Part shown: in pieces, positions 12,226 through 24,147 of the stretch
How the letters are laid out: the number at the start of each line of letters is the position of its first letter
How positions within the stretch are numbered: position 1 is the first letter of the stretch
Assembly (NCBI GenBank): GCA_021464245.1
Contig: JADCRB010000030.1
Location: forward strand, 1,019,376-1,083,375
Direction of reading: 5' to 3'
Length of the DNA: 64,000 nucleotides
Source of the DNA: Carallia brachiata
Taxonomy: Eukaryota > Streptophyta > Magnoliopsida > Malpighiales > Rhizophoraceae
The notes under the pieces: generated by a model
Database searches by the model: none
Told to the model about the DNA's origin: nothing
The model's input: only the letters and a program-made list of their open reading frames with translations
Translations under genes and position numbers: made by a program

Positions 12226-14091
12226 CGTAGCTCACAAATTGTTGTTTATTATTTCCAAACTGCTTTTTTTTATCAATTGGAAGCTTTGAATAGGTTACTG
12301 TAGTCTCTATTAATGTCCGCTGTGCGAGGGAACATCACAATAACCTGTATTCAAGTGGAATTCTCTTTTTTTTTTTTAATTATCTATTTTTTAAAGTTGA
12401 GAATCATTTTGTTGGCCAAACCTCACTTGTATTGAACCGTAAAGTTGTCAGCTCAAGCATACCGTGATAGTAAGAAATTTTTATGCAAACTTTATGGGAT
12501 TTCCCATTAAACTTGCCTCTTTAAGTTTGGGAATCCTCTATGCTGGAAAATAAAAAGGTGTGGCTCTTCTGTAAAAAGGGACAATCACTTAAGTTTTCTT
12601 TTGTTGTTTACTTACTTTCTTTTTATTCTTTTTTAATCCTTCAGTCATATATCCATCTTTTTGTGTCTAAAACAACACACCACATGAAGATTAAAGATGA
12701 TTTCTCACCTTTTTGCAATCAGCCTGCAAGTCATGGTTTTCCCAATTCACCATCCTTATCTAAGCCATTTTCGGTTTCTTCGGTTTGAATTGAATTGGTT
12801 TGGGCCGGTAAGAAGATCTGAGAACTTCGATGACCGCTCCTCTATTGGATTAAGTTTACTGTTTGAATTAACAAAATTTCAAGAAATTATCTTATAAAAT
12901 GACTATTAACAATCTTTGGAAATTGGATCGCGTCTTACAAGGTGCTTTTTTTTTTTTTTATTTATTATCTATGGCATAGTAGCTCCAAAAAAACGAGTTA
13001 AAATTTTCTACCAATAAATTCCAACAGTATAATTTCTACCGATGAAATTGGAATTTTTAAACCTTTTTTTTATAGCTATGAAAGTCGCAAACCTCATATA
13101 TGCGAATTTATTTCTAAACTGTAAATTATTAATCCATATTCTGAATACAAATTTATTTTTTTACACTTTTTTATATTCAGTAAAAAAATAAATAAATTTT
13201 GCTTGGTTTACTACAAATATTTGCTGATTTATATGCATGAGTGGATAAACTTTTGACAAAAGTTTCTAGATCCAACAATGCTACATGTAGATTCTTAGAG
13301 ATATATTCCCTAGATTCACATAAGATGGTAATTTTTTTGTAGAACTTTTTTAATTTTCAATACAACACCAAATATAGAAATTAAAAAAAAAAAAAAAAAA
13401 ACCCAAACGAATAAATGAAAGACTCCAATGCTCTTTTGAGCCGAGCAAGGGTGATCTATATTTGCCCCATTATAGGTCCGGGTGCCAAGGCCCAGAAGGC
13501 ATATAAAGATGGCGATCAAGTGAAGTTGGGCTCTAACCTCATATCAATAAACGTTGGGGAATTTGAACTTCACCCATGCTCTGGACACAGCAAAACAAAA
13601 ATGATGATGATAATAATAATAATAATAAGCTTAAAAAAATTAATATATTTGACCAAAAAAAAAAAAAAATTTATTCCTTTATTAAATTTTATGTTAGTAC
13701 ACTATAGTTTATCATTTTCGTCAAATAAATGAGAAGAATTTTCATTGAACTTAATTTTATTAAAGTATATACCAAACATAGTAATCAACCATAGTGTCCA
13801 CTAAAAAAATTGATTAAAAATAATATATTTATAAGAAGTAACAAGCCTATATTATGTCACCTCTTTGATCAAGATTTTATATATGCTATTACTGCTTGTG
13901 TAATTCAACTATATAAAGAAATTCAGATTCATGTAAAATATTATAATATGAGTATAAATTCTATCAAAGTCAAGCAATAAAATTAAATTTATCCATTACA
14001 GTTTGACTCAAAGAAAATCGTATCTATTTAGCATATTGATACCCTTTTTGAACATATAATCATAATATTCTTTAAAGAAATTGTAATACAA

Positions 14092-14150
<59 letters not shown>

Positions 14151-14235
14151 CCAGCTTTTTCTTAAGTCACGTGACATTGACATTGACTGTATTAGAGCTA
14201 CTTTTGGCCTATGAATAACAAGTCATTTCGCTAAT
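12226..14235. other. Intergenic, AT-rich, with microsatellites
   Basis: Downstream of the MRP10-like gene. No gene is supported. It contains poly-A/T runs, a small (ATG/AAT)n stretch at 13,600-13,626, and a compound (CA)n(TA)n microsatellite at about 14,093-14,145. Confidence 0.5.
14093..14145. repeat. Compound microsatellite (CA)n(TA)n
   Basis: A short CA run passes directly into more than twenty TA units. Likely length-polymorphic between individuals. Confidence 0.9.
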
Positions 14236-14239
14236 AAAA

Positions 14240-14872
14240 GTTTATTCACCAATTAAAGCGAAGGGTAGCTTTTGAGTTTTGAGGGCCGTCGTATATAATT
14301 TGGTGTGCTTTTCATCTGAGTTATGTTTGCATTTTGTTCGATTACCAGTCATCGCATTTTTTTTGGCCTTCCTTGGTCCAGCCTTTCTGCACCTAGCGAT
14401 GTTTGGATGTGGTTTGCAACGTGTGTTGACGCCATGCTCTGTTTGACGTGCGATCAGTTGTGTGCTGTGAACCTGTCGCCGACAGCCCTTCGGAGCTAGT
14501 CGTGTCGTTTTTCCAGTAGTCAGGGTCTTACTGCCATTTGATGGTGGCAGGCCGGAGACGCTTTGGTCTTTGGGGTCCACTTTTAGTCTTTCTTGCGAGT
14601 TTGTTTTCCAATGATATGGGCACAGGTCGGGTTTTTTGTTGGGCTACAAGGTTACTGTGGGGTATGGTCTGGGCTTACGGTGGGCTCTGTCTTGTGTATT
14701 AGAGTGATTGGGTTGAGTTTGTAAAGTTAGTGTGGACTTTTGTTTGGATTAATTCTCTTTGTGTATATATATATATATATATTATTATTATTTTTTTGAC
14801 ATGAAAATTCTCTTTGTATATGGTTTAACTTTCTTTGAAATGAAATGAGTTTTCCTCTGATTAAAAAAAAAT
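14240..14872 (+). mobile_element. Probable 3' remnant of a LINE-type retroelement
   Basis: This block is distinctly richer in G and C than its surroundings and ends with TTTCTTTGAAATGAAATGAG followed by a few bases and an A-rich tail, a typical 3' end of plant non-LTR retroelements. An AATAAAAG-like string occurs on both sides (near 14,234 and just after the tail), which may be the target duplication. No intact reverse transcriptase remains; a 112-codon open stretch on the other strand is a by-product of composition. A processed transcript of another kind is an alternative. Confidence 0.4.
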
Positions 14873-17574
14873 AAAAGGTGATAATAAAGATTCCACAGTA
14901 AGTAGTTTAGCGGCTAAAAGTTATTAGAGGGGTCGTAAGTGTTCTTCGCACCCTAATTAACATGATTTTTTTCATAATACAAAATTATAGTGGTCACTTG
15001 AGTTAAACTAAATAATTAAAACTATCAAACATGATCCATAATTATGCTTGCAGGCATTTTGTTAATTGTAGGTTTTGTATTTTTTGTGATAAAAATTGCC
15101 CGGGGTTTGCTGAAGAAAACTTTCAGTAAACCCTTTTATTTTTTTTCTTAACAGACATTTAATCCAGAAATTCGGAGAATAAAAAAATTAAAGAAAACCA
15201 AGACAGAACAGAAAAAAATATATATATATAAAAGGAAGAAAAGGACATGCGAAAACGCTGCGTATTAGGGTTGATTAGTCTTATCTTCCACTATTATTTC
15301 TCTAGCTCTCCCTGTGGCTCAACTGGCTTGTGCTCTCTCTTGCTCATCAATTATCAGTCGGAATAGATTTGTAGAGGTAATAGGTTTTCTTCTCTTTAAT
15401 GTTCCAATGATTTTTTTTTTTTGGTTATTTTTATATGTTGCATTTCAAACTTTTTAAAGTTTCCATCTTTGGCTTTTCTTTTTGATATAATTTTTCATTC
15501 TGAAGTTAAGAGCTACCCTTTTTGATGTAAAGGATAGTTCTAATTCAATTTTCTGGTAACAAAATGAAAACCCCTCATTCCTGTTGTGATTTGTACCATA
15601 CATCAGTCCCTAAATTTCACTTTGTCCATTTTACTGAAGTAGATATGAAAGAAATATCGGTAACTCTTGTTGGTTTTGAATTCTGAATATGATTGGTCAT
15701 TGACTCATTGTATTGTTACCAATGACTAGCCTAGCTTCGCAAGAGGGAGTTGATCTGTTTAGGGAAGTCTGTGGGTGCTTTTGGCCCCACAACACCCTTC
15801 TTTGCTTTTGTATGGTTTAACCAAATAGTTCATCTTATGTGGGTAGATTGAATACTGGAATGCCTTGTTGGGGGTGAATGTGAGTGACTCTGCTCTTGAA
15901 TGGTTTAAAATGAGTTTCCGGAATAATTAGCAATAAGAAGTATTGTGTGTGTATAGTTGTTATGTGTTTTTATCAGTGATATTGTGACTCTGCATTTTAA
16001 TCTTTTGCATGAAAATATGAAAGATTCTCCTTTTATTCATCGTGCAAATGAAAATGGGGAAAAGGTGATCCCTGTGGAATATAGGTTTTTGTTTTTGTTA
16101 ACTTAGATATCAGGAATCTCATTTCAAGTTTGTGAATCATTGTCATTGATAAAAGTTGGGTTATGTCAATACCCGCAAGATGCTTGCTGGGAGTTATTGA
16201 TTTGATTGATTTTGCTCTCAAAATCCTTTAAAAAATTGGGAAGATGGCTTTTCCATGCGTAAAGCTTGTCAACGGGGTTTGTTGTAATGAAGGTTTATGG
16301 TGGACCATCTTTTGGAACATGAACTTTCTCCATGTTACTCAAGTGGGCGTTTTAGTTGGGAGTTCAATGTCAAGTATGGGGGTAAATCCACATAATCATG
16401 TTCAAGCAAGGGAGTTTTTTTTTTTTTTGGGGGGGGGGGGGGGAGGCATGAGCATTATAGGTGCAGAACATCATAATGCACATCAATTAATCGAAAAATT
16501 AGCAATAGGCCATGATCATATTGGAGACGGCTTTACTGAAGATAACCAAGAGTGCTATGACTGTAGAGAAGAAAGTTACATTCCACTGAACAGTTATTAT
16601 CTAAGAGAAAAGAGGCTGTAAAATTTTATGATCTATTAGAATAGACAAATGATGAGTTTTTCAAAGGATGCAAGGAACTTAGCGAGCTCTCATCTATTCT
16701 TGGTCTTTTCCATCATTGTTGTTTTATTAAGTCAAGTAAATAAGTCTTTTGAGGGATTACTTGAGAGTTGAGACACTAATAGAAACATTTGCAGAAGCGG
16801 ACAAGTGGGTGCATATGAAAAATTTTGATTTTCTTGTCCAGGTTAGACATATTTCTGGTTGAAACTTCTTATTGAGTGCTGTTAGTGATTAATTATTTGT
16901 GGAATAATCTGGACAGACAATTTCTAATATTTGATACTTGATGGATGATGTATAAAACTGTTACCTGAATGAGATGGTCAACTGGGGCCATAAAGAATTG
17001 TTGATCAGTTTCCACAGTCTGTTTTGGTTTGATTGACCTGATTCAAGGCATCATTGCTCTAGTAAGTTAGCAATAAAAGTTGCAAAATTTCAAGACCAGT
17101 CAACTGGTGATATGATAATGGGACTTATAACTTTGTTGAAAAAAGAGATTTCAGATATGTTCTTTCAAATGTGATGATTGTCGCAACCTCATTCTTTCCT
17201 AAAACTAGAAGCTTCAACAGACAAGAGGCCATAATCTATGGACATATTCACCTTAAATATTCTGTCTTTCTTTTTGGCATTTTATGTTAGATCCACTCCT
17301 CTTTGCCTTTTTATTCCAAAAAATTATTAATAATTCACTATCGCTTGGTTTATTTAATTTATTTCTTTTCTTTTCCGGAGGCAATAAAACTACCTATGTA
17401 CCACTGGAAACCAAAATGTTTGAGAATCTGCTTATGATTCATGTATTTGCTGCCCAGAAGTTGGACCGTATGCAGGAGGGATTTTTGGATGGTATCATGT
17501 ATATACTATAGATCTGACTTTTTTTTTTTTGCCCTTTCCCTCTTAGGGAGAGGAGTTACTGAGCTGTGTGAAAC
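14873..17574 (+). other. 5' region of the ferredoxin gene, probably with untranslated exon and intron
   Basis: A likely 5' untranslated exon lies near 15,280-15,376 (pyrimidine-rich stretch CTCTAGCTCTCCCTGTGGCT, donor-like GAG|GTAATA at 15,376). The DNA from there to 17,574 has the base composition of a plant intron, with a T/G homopolymer tract at 16,418-16,443. A hairpin occurs at 15,103-15,133. No independent gene is supported; a 125-codon open stretch at 16,244 contains the poly-G tract and no domain. Confidence 0.4.
16418..16443. repeat. T12/G16 homopolymer junction
   Basis: A run of T passes directly into a run of about sixteen G. The G run can form G-quadruplex-like structure in single strands, and its exact length may be a sequencing estimate. 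Confidence 0.85.
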
Positions 17575-19071
17575 ATGTTTTCCAAACTTGCAAGATTGGG
17601 AGTTGGAATAATGAAAGAGCTCTCTGCAGGTGTGTATTTGTTTGAATGACATTTGATCTATATGATTGTTTCATGTGAGATAATTAAAATCACTTGTGAT
17701 TTGTTGCTCAATCTATATGAGAATGTGTCTGTGTATGCTTTGCCATTTTGGAAGCATTGTGGGTGCAAATTTTGTAAACTGAAAGACAGGGTACTTTGCT
17801 CTAATAAACTATTATGTTTATTCTTATTTGTAAATTCTTCATTATTTTAGCAGAAAAAGTTACACCACTGTGTAGCACAGGATTTCCAGGAAGGTCTTGT
17901 GGTCAATATTGGCGATCCCAAGTCAGTGATTCTATTGAACAATAGATATACCTATACTTATATCTATATACTTAGACTTATCATATGTTTTGGAATTCAG
18001 TTTGAACTACACCAAGAAGCTAAAGTGCCGCAGAGTACTATATTTCATACACATTATCAGTTCTCTACAACTGCCAGAAGTGATGGCGAAGAGAAGGAAA
18101 AGTAAGCTTTTGTTGTCCGAGCTAGGTTGATGTGGATGCAATGACACAATATTTTAAAGAATGCATACCAAAGCATCAACTGGTTGTTCCATTGTTGTGG
18201 TTTTAATCATGACCATGCAATCTTATCCCATTAAAAATTAGGACATTGACATCTTTGGACAGATCCTCGTCATGATTATGCTCTTACTAATAAATGTGAG
18301 TGAGATAATGTTGCTGTCTCTCACACGTCTTTGCAGGATATCTGTATCCTTTGTAGATAAGGATGGAGATGAATACAATATTGAAGTCCCAATTGGAATG
18401 TCTATGCTAGAAGCTGCTCATAAAAATGATATCGAACTTGAAGGCAAGGACCATCGAGCTATTTTGGTTTTGTGCTTTTTCCCATATGTTTCAACCTGAA
18501 TAAATGTTATTTTTTTTGTTCTGATGGCGATACCTATATGGAAGTCTGTTAATCCTTTAGTGCTTCTGTCATAGTTTTTTTTTTCTCTTTTCCCCTTTTT
18601 TGTTACCGCCATTCAGTTATAGTTCTTCAAACTCTCTATTGTTGAATGTCATGTCAGGAGCATGTGAAGGCTCTATTGCTTGTTCAACATGTCATGTGAT
18701 TATTACGGTAAATTATTTGTGATATTGTTCATATATGCTGCAACTTCGTGCCAGAAACCTTATGGGAGCTTAAACCTGTATATCTCATGGTAGGATGTGG
18801 GCTACTACAATAAATTAGAAGACCCCACCGATGAGGAGAATGACATGTTGGATTTGGCCTTTGGGCTTACAGACACGTGAGTTTCTTGGCATGAACACTC
18901 AAGGAGATATTTGATTTTATGCACCTGGATTTATTTTTATTTTCTTGGTTTTTCAGTTCTCGATTGGGCTGCCAAATCATTGCAAAGCCAGAGCTAAATG
19001 GAATGCGATTGGTTATTCCTGCTGCTACACGGAATTTTGCTGTCGACGGGTACGTTCCAAAACCTCACTAG
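17575..19071 (+). CDS. MFDX: Mitochondrial adrenodoxin-like [2Fe-2S] ferredoxin
   Basis: Exons 17,575-17,629; about 17,851-17,893; about 18,036-18,101; 18,337-18,443; 18,658-18,707; 18,794-18,876; 18,957-19,071. The short N-terminal exons (MFSKLARLGVGIMKEL...) form a basic, Ser/Arg-containing mitochondrial presequence; their exact junctions are the least certain part. The mature domain starts at ISVSFVDKDGDEYNIEVP and has the cluster ligands CEGSIACSTC (Cys-X5-Cys-X2-Cys) and LGCQIIAKPEL (fourth Cys), the acidic helix DPTDEENDMLDLAFG that docks adrenodoxin reductase and cytochrome partners, and ends GYVPKPH. In plants such ferredoxins pass electrons from a mitochondrial reductase to the Fe-S assembly machinery and, by analogy, biotin synthase. 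The intron after 18,443 uses a GC donor (GAAG|GCAAGG), needed to keep the cysteine motif in frame. Confidence 0.92.
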
Positions 19072-19746
19072 AGATGATCTTAGAATGGGAAGTGCGAAGA
19101 GCACAGTAATCCCAGCTACACAGCAATTCCGTCGTATCGAATCAATGGACGTCTATAATTCCCACATTGTTGTTGTTACGGTCTAAACATGTGATTTTAC
19201 TCAATAAATGTTGTAAAACATGCTTCTATAACCTACCATCATCGTGGTAGGTGAAATCTCTACTCAAGCAAGGTTGTACTGTGCTCTCTTTGCATGTTTT
19301 TGTTGGTGCCAGTTGTTATTTACATGAGCTTCCTCCTGTTGCCCGTCCCCGATGGCCGATTTGCCATCACTGCAGGAGCTCTGCCACTAATAATCATTTC
19401 TAGCTATGCTGGATCCCACATTTTATATGTTTAGGGGTTTTAAACTTGTTATAGAATCATAGTTTCTTGAGTGTTTCCTAGGGTTGGTTTAACCCAGTGT
19501 TGTTAAGGGCGCAAATTAAGCGCAAGTTCGTAGGCTTTTTATGTCCCAGGCGAGGCGTCTTCAGCCAGGTGCCTGACCGATGTGCCTAAGGACGAGTTGC
19601 AAGGCAGTTTTGGGTATCCTTATTTGTTATTCTTGTCATAAACATTTTGTTGGTTACGCTTAGTTTCACTCACCTCTACACATAGCCGAGTATGCAGTAT
19701 TTGCCTAGTTGCTGGACCAAATAAAAAGGAGTTGTTCTTTTTTTTT
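19072..19746. other. 3' UTR of ferredoxin gene and short spacer
   Basis: Plant-type 3' UTR follows the ferredoxin stop; AATAAATG at about 19,203 is a plausible polyadenylation signal. Nothing else is recognised before the inverted-repeat arm begins at 19,747. Confidence 0.5.
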
Positions 19747-20937
19747 AATTTGGGTTTTTGAGATTTTCTTTTCTTTTTTTTTGTCATTTATTATAGCTGT
19801 TTTTATTTGCGAATTAGCAACTTTTTGAATGTTGGGGTCTAGCTTGTTCAAGTTTGTTCAGTGACTGGGGTTGTCAAAAACTCTTCTTGAACTAAATGGG
19901 CTCTGCTGTTTTTTGTCAGAAGGGATGATTATTGAGCAGTTTGGTTTTGGACTATGCTGGAAGAATTGTTTTTAAGACACAAATGCATTGGGAGTTGAGG
20001 GTCACTTTTTGTTGCTGTAAATTTTTTCTGAATTCACATGCAAAGAATTGCCAATGTCACTTCAACTCTCAGGTATTGTCTTTCTTTTTTCCTTCTGTTT
20101 TTCAGATGTGAAGCCTTTTGCGCCCCCCCTTCTATTTTCTGTTTTTTTTATCTTCTCTGTATTTGATTCTCCAGTGAGCTTTTTGTTCATGTTACACAAC
20201 TTTTGTGGGCTCCTGAATCAAGCATTAGGCCCAGCAGCCTTCTCTTTTCCTTTGTAAACCTTTTGATCAACCAGATTAGTGAAGAAACAACAACAACAAT
20301 AATTGATTGGTATACAGATAGGGAACAAGTATCTGTAATTGTAGAGAAATGATATTTTGTGAGTACTAAATTTGGCCTAATTTAGCTTCTCACAGTAAAA
20401 TGATATTCATTAGCTAATAAGGTTGCTTTCACATAACTTCACATAATTTAGCATCGCTATGCTCTTTTATCATTTAAAAGTTATGGAGATAAATTTGATG
20501 CTATTGTATTTAGCAAGGATATTATTTGCACATTATTCGAATTGTCTGCAGATTTTTTTTTTTTGAGTGAAATGTATGGAGTTTGGGACATCTTCTATCA
20601 CATTTGGTTGTCATTGCTTGTCAGATGTAAAGAAGCTTATTTCTTTCTCCTTACACATATATATATATTTTTAATTTGGGCAGTAAAGGCAATCAAGAAG
20701 ATAATGCCCCATGCCCTGCTAGCTAGTTCATAAATAAGGCTTAAACAAATTGTCATACCTTTGGCTGTTCCATGGAGCTTCCAAGGTATGCAATCTCAAA
20801 GGATGAAGATGAGTAGGCAGCTGCAATCTCTATAACTTGTAGCCTTCATGAATTTCCAGAATCCTAAAATTCAGGCTCATATAGCACATGCACCTCTTTA
20901 AAAAAAAAAAAAAGGAAAAACACAACACCCAACCCAA
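19747..20937 (+). repeat. Left arm of a large inverted repeat
   Basis: This ~1.19 kb stretch is the reverse complement of 22,324-23,523, with only scattered substitutions and small indels in poly-A/T runs. It starts at AATTTGGGTTTTTGAG and ends at CACAACACCCAACCCAA. It contains splice-like junctions (for example ACTCTCAG|GTATTG near 20,073) but no convincing coding exon. The portion 20,397-20,689 recurs directly at 23,856-24,147. Confidence 0.92.
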
Positions 20938-22323
20938 TTATATTACACATGTTGCTAAACAAACAATTAGCAAAATCCAAAGAAAACAGAATCTTGTCTA
21001 AAAGAGTATTTACTCCCATTACACAGGCTACGATTAAAAGCCCCAAATCCATAGTCAAATATCATATAACATACACACCCCTTCTAATAAAGCAAGGACC
21101 AAACTTCATAAAAAACCAAAGAGCAAGGTGATTTCTTCTACACTAATTCCAATCCCCATGTTCTTCAAATGGTTGTCTTTTGTGCTTCCCTGCTTCTACT
21201 ATGTTTCCTATGTTGGTGAACTAAGAGATGCTTTGTTTCTAGTGTCCTGAAGATCCTAGTTTGGGTTCTTTTGTTCTATAGTAACTGTGGATGTATTATT
21301 ACTTAAAATAAAATTAACCCAAAGCTGTTCCATTTGTCCTGGCACAACAAAATAGCACGAGAAGAACCAGCTATTCTTTTTAACTTTTGGGTGGGGATTG
21401 TTCAATTCTATACCACAGAAAAATACCCATTTAGCATAACTGCTAAAGCTTTTCAAGTTTGGTGGCTAGTTACAAGTTAGAACAGTCACAAAAAGCCATT
21501 CAAGATTCAGTTATGAAGCAGACATTTGAAAAAAAAAAACTATAAATTAAAAGGCCCAAACAAAAAGCTGTAAATTTAAAGGTCCCCAAGTTAACAAGGA
21601 AACCCATCAGCTCTAAAAATGGTAGATCGGGTTCCTTTCCTCAGACCCAACTGGAGTTTTTTGAAGTAAACCAAGGTAAACAAGGAAACCTATTAGATGT
21701 TCTCTCAATTTTATTCTGTACAGATGTTCATGTGCCAAGATTGACGCTTTTTGTCTGTGTTTTTTGGGTTTTTTGCTTATTGAATATGAACTTAAAATAG
21801 CTAGTGTTTTTCCTAGATTTTTGTTTCAAAAATGCATAAAACCATCACTTGTTGACAGCCCCGGGGAGAACAAAATCAGTCTAACAACAAGATTAACAAA
21901 TACTGATGTGAAGAAAATTAAAAAGGTAGAAGAAGAGAAATACATGACAGAACGCATAGCAAGGCTCATTGTCTCTTGCAAGGGCTTCATCCACAAATTA
22001 TCTAAAAAGAAATCAAAAGGCTTCATCCTTCGTCTAGACCAGAGATTTGAAGAGAGAGTGGGAAACGATGCTTGAAGAGCCAAAACGTCTCCACCGATCG
22101 CGGTCGACTCCGGTTGCAACAGCCAAAGATGACAGTCTCTACAGAAGGCCAACATCCACTTTACTCAAGGGCAATTTCGTCATTTCACCGTAACATGTTT
22201 TGCTTTTCTCTAGCTTTCTCCCCATTTTTGAAAGAATGGTCGTATGGTACGGCAACTCCAAATTTTCACCTCCCTTTCGCCCCATTTTCTTTCCTCCCTT
22301 TCATCCGGTACAGCAACCCCATT
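20938..22323. other. Spacer of the large inverted repeat
   Basis: About 1.39 kb of single-copy DNA between the arms. It has a GC-richer stretch at 22,080-22,180 and an open stretch at 21,764-22,075, but I recognise no domain in either direction. If the whole repeat is transcribed this would be the loop of the hairpin. Confidence 0.5.
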
Positions 22324-23523
22324 TTGGGTTGGGTGTTGTGTTTTTCCTTTTTTTTTTTTTTTTAAAGAGGTGCATGTGCTATATGAGCCTGAATTTTAGG
22401 ATTCTGGAAAATTCATGAAGGCTACAAGTTATAGAGATTGCAGCTACCTACTCATCTTCATCCTTTGAGATTGCATACCTTGGAAGCTCCATGGAACAGT
22501 CAAAGGTATGACAATTCGTTTAAGCCTTATTTATGAACTAGCTAGCAGGGCATGGGGCATTATCTTCTTGATTGCCTTTACTGCCCAAATTAAAAAAAAA
22601 TATATATGTGTAAGGAGAAAGAAATAAGCTTCTTTACATCTGACAAGCAATGACAACCAAATGTGATAGAAGATGTCCCAAACTCCATACATTTCACTCA
22701 AAAAAAATAAAATCTGCAGACAATTCTAATAATGTGCAAATAATATCCTTGCTAAATACAATAGCATTAAATTTATCTCCATAACTTTTAAATGATAAAA
22801 GAGCATAGCGATGCTAAATTATGTGAAGTTATGTGAAAGCAACCTTATTAGCTAATGAATGTCATTTTACTGTGAGAAGCTAAATTAGGCCAAATTCAGT
22901 ACTCACAAAATATCATTTCTCTACAATTACAGATACTTGTTCCCTATCTGTATACCAATCAATTGTTGTTGTTGTTGTTTCTTCACTAATCTGGTTGATC
23001 AAAAGGTTTACAAAGGAAAAGAGAAGGCTGCTGGGCCTAATGCTTGATTCAGGAGCCCACAAAAGTTGTGTAACATGAACAAAAAGCTCACTAGAGAATC
23101 AAATACAGAGAAGATAAAAAAAAACAGAAAAAAGAAGGGGGGGCGCAAAAGGCTTCACATCTGAAAAACAGAAGGAAAAAAGAAAGACAATACCTGAGAG
23201 TTGAAGTGACATTGGCAATTCTTTGCATGTGAATTCAGAAAAAATTTACAGCAACAAAAAGTGACCCTCAACTCCCAATGCATTTGTGTCTTAAAAACAA
23301 TTCTTCCAGCATAGTCCAAAACCAAACTGCTCAATAATCATCCCTTCTGACAAAAAACAGCAGAGCCCATTTAGTTCAAGAAGAGTTTTTGACAACCCCA
23401 GTCACTGAACAAACTTGAACAAGCCAGACCCCAACATTCAAAAAGTTGCTAATTCGCAAATAAAAACAGCTATAATAAATGACAAAAAAAAAAAAAGAAA
23501 AGAAAATCTCAAAAACCCAAATT
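22324..23523 (-). repeat. Right arm of a large inverted repeat
   Basis: Reverse complement of 19,747-20,937. The right arm's outer edge lies directly beside a stretch (23,524-23,700) that, on the minus strand, looks like a gene 5' end with a donor-like GGG|GTTAGA, so the arm may be intron sequence of a minus-strand transcript. No matching target duplication was found at the outer borders, which argues against a simple transposon insertion. Confidence 0.92.
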
Positions 23524-23855
23524 GATAACCAAAAATGAAATATAAAAATAGTTCTAACCCCCAAGAAAGAGCTTCTCAGACACATATTCAGTCAATATGC
23601 TTCTCTGTGCCTGCAGCTACGGCGGCCTAACCATAAAATGGGTGTCGTGCGCAAAGAGCAGGTTTTAAGTAGGGCTTTAGCTTCCCTTTCTCGCTCTCTC
23701 AAATTTTTCTTTCGTTATAATATATATATATACACACTTTTTTCTTACTCTGTAAAGATCATATTTTTAAAGGGTTATAGATATTTGGATGTTATTGGCC
23801 AAATATTAGATTTAATTTAGCATTTTAGTATTCGTAAATATACTAAGGAAAAGCT

Positions 23856-24147
23856 AAAATGACATTCATTAGCTAATAAGGTTGCTTTCACATAACTTCA
23901 CATAATTTAGCATCGCTATGCTCTTTTATCATTTAAAAGTTATGGAGATAAATTTGATGTTATTGTATTTCGCAAGGATATTATTTGCACATTATTAGAA
24001 TTGTCTGCAGATTTTTTTTTTTTAGTGAAATGTATGGAGTTTGTGACATCTTCTATCACATTTGGTTGTCATTGCTTGTCAGATGTAAAGAAGCTTATTT
24101 CTTTCTCCTTACACATATATATATTTTTTTAATTTGGGCAGTAAAGG
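23856..24147 (+). repeat. Third, partial copy of the inverted-repeat arm
   Basis: Directly repeats 20,397-20,689 of the left arm (and so is inverted relative to the right arm). It ends at CAGTAAAGG, which is the splice acceptor and first bases of the YqaJ-nuclease exon; beyond it the two sequences diverge completely. The breakpoint therefore coincides with an intron-exon boundary. Confidence 0.88.

Noticed and set aside
14242..14580. 112-codon basic open stretch on the minus strand
   Set aside because: It lies antisense in a block that looks like a LINE 3' end on the plus strand; the basic composition reflects its G/C content.
21764..22075. 103-codon open stretch in the inverted-repeat spacer
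   Set aside because: Lysine-rich, both strands open in the same place, no domain and no conservation evidence.
23638..23820. Short plus-strand reading MGVVRKEQ... as first exon of the nuclease gene
   Set aside because: Its donor is in the wrong phase for the nuclease exon acceptor at 24,141, and the same DNA looks like a 5' end on the other strand.
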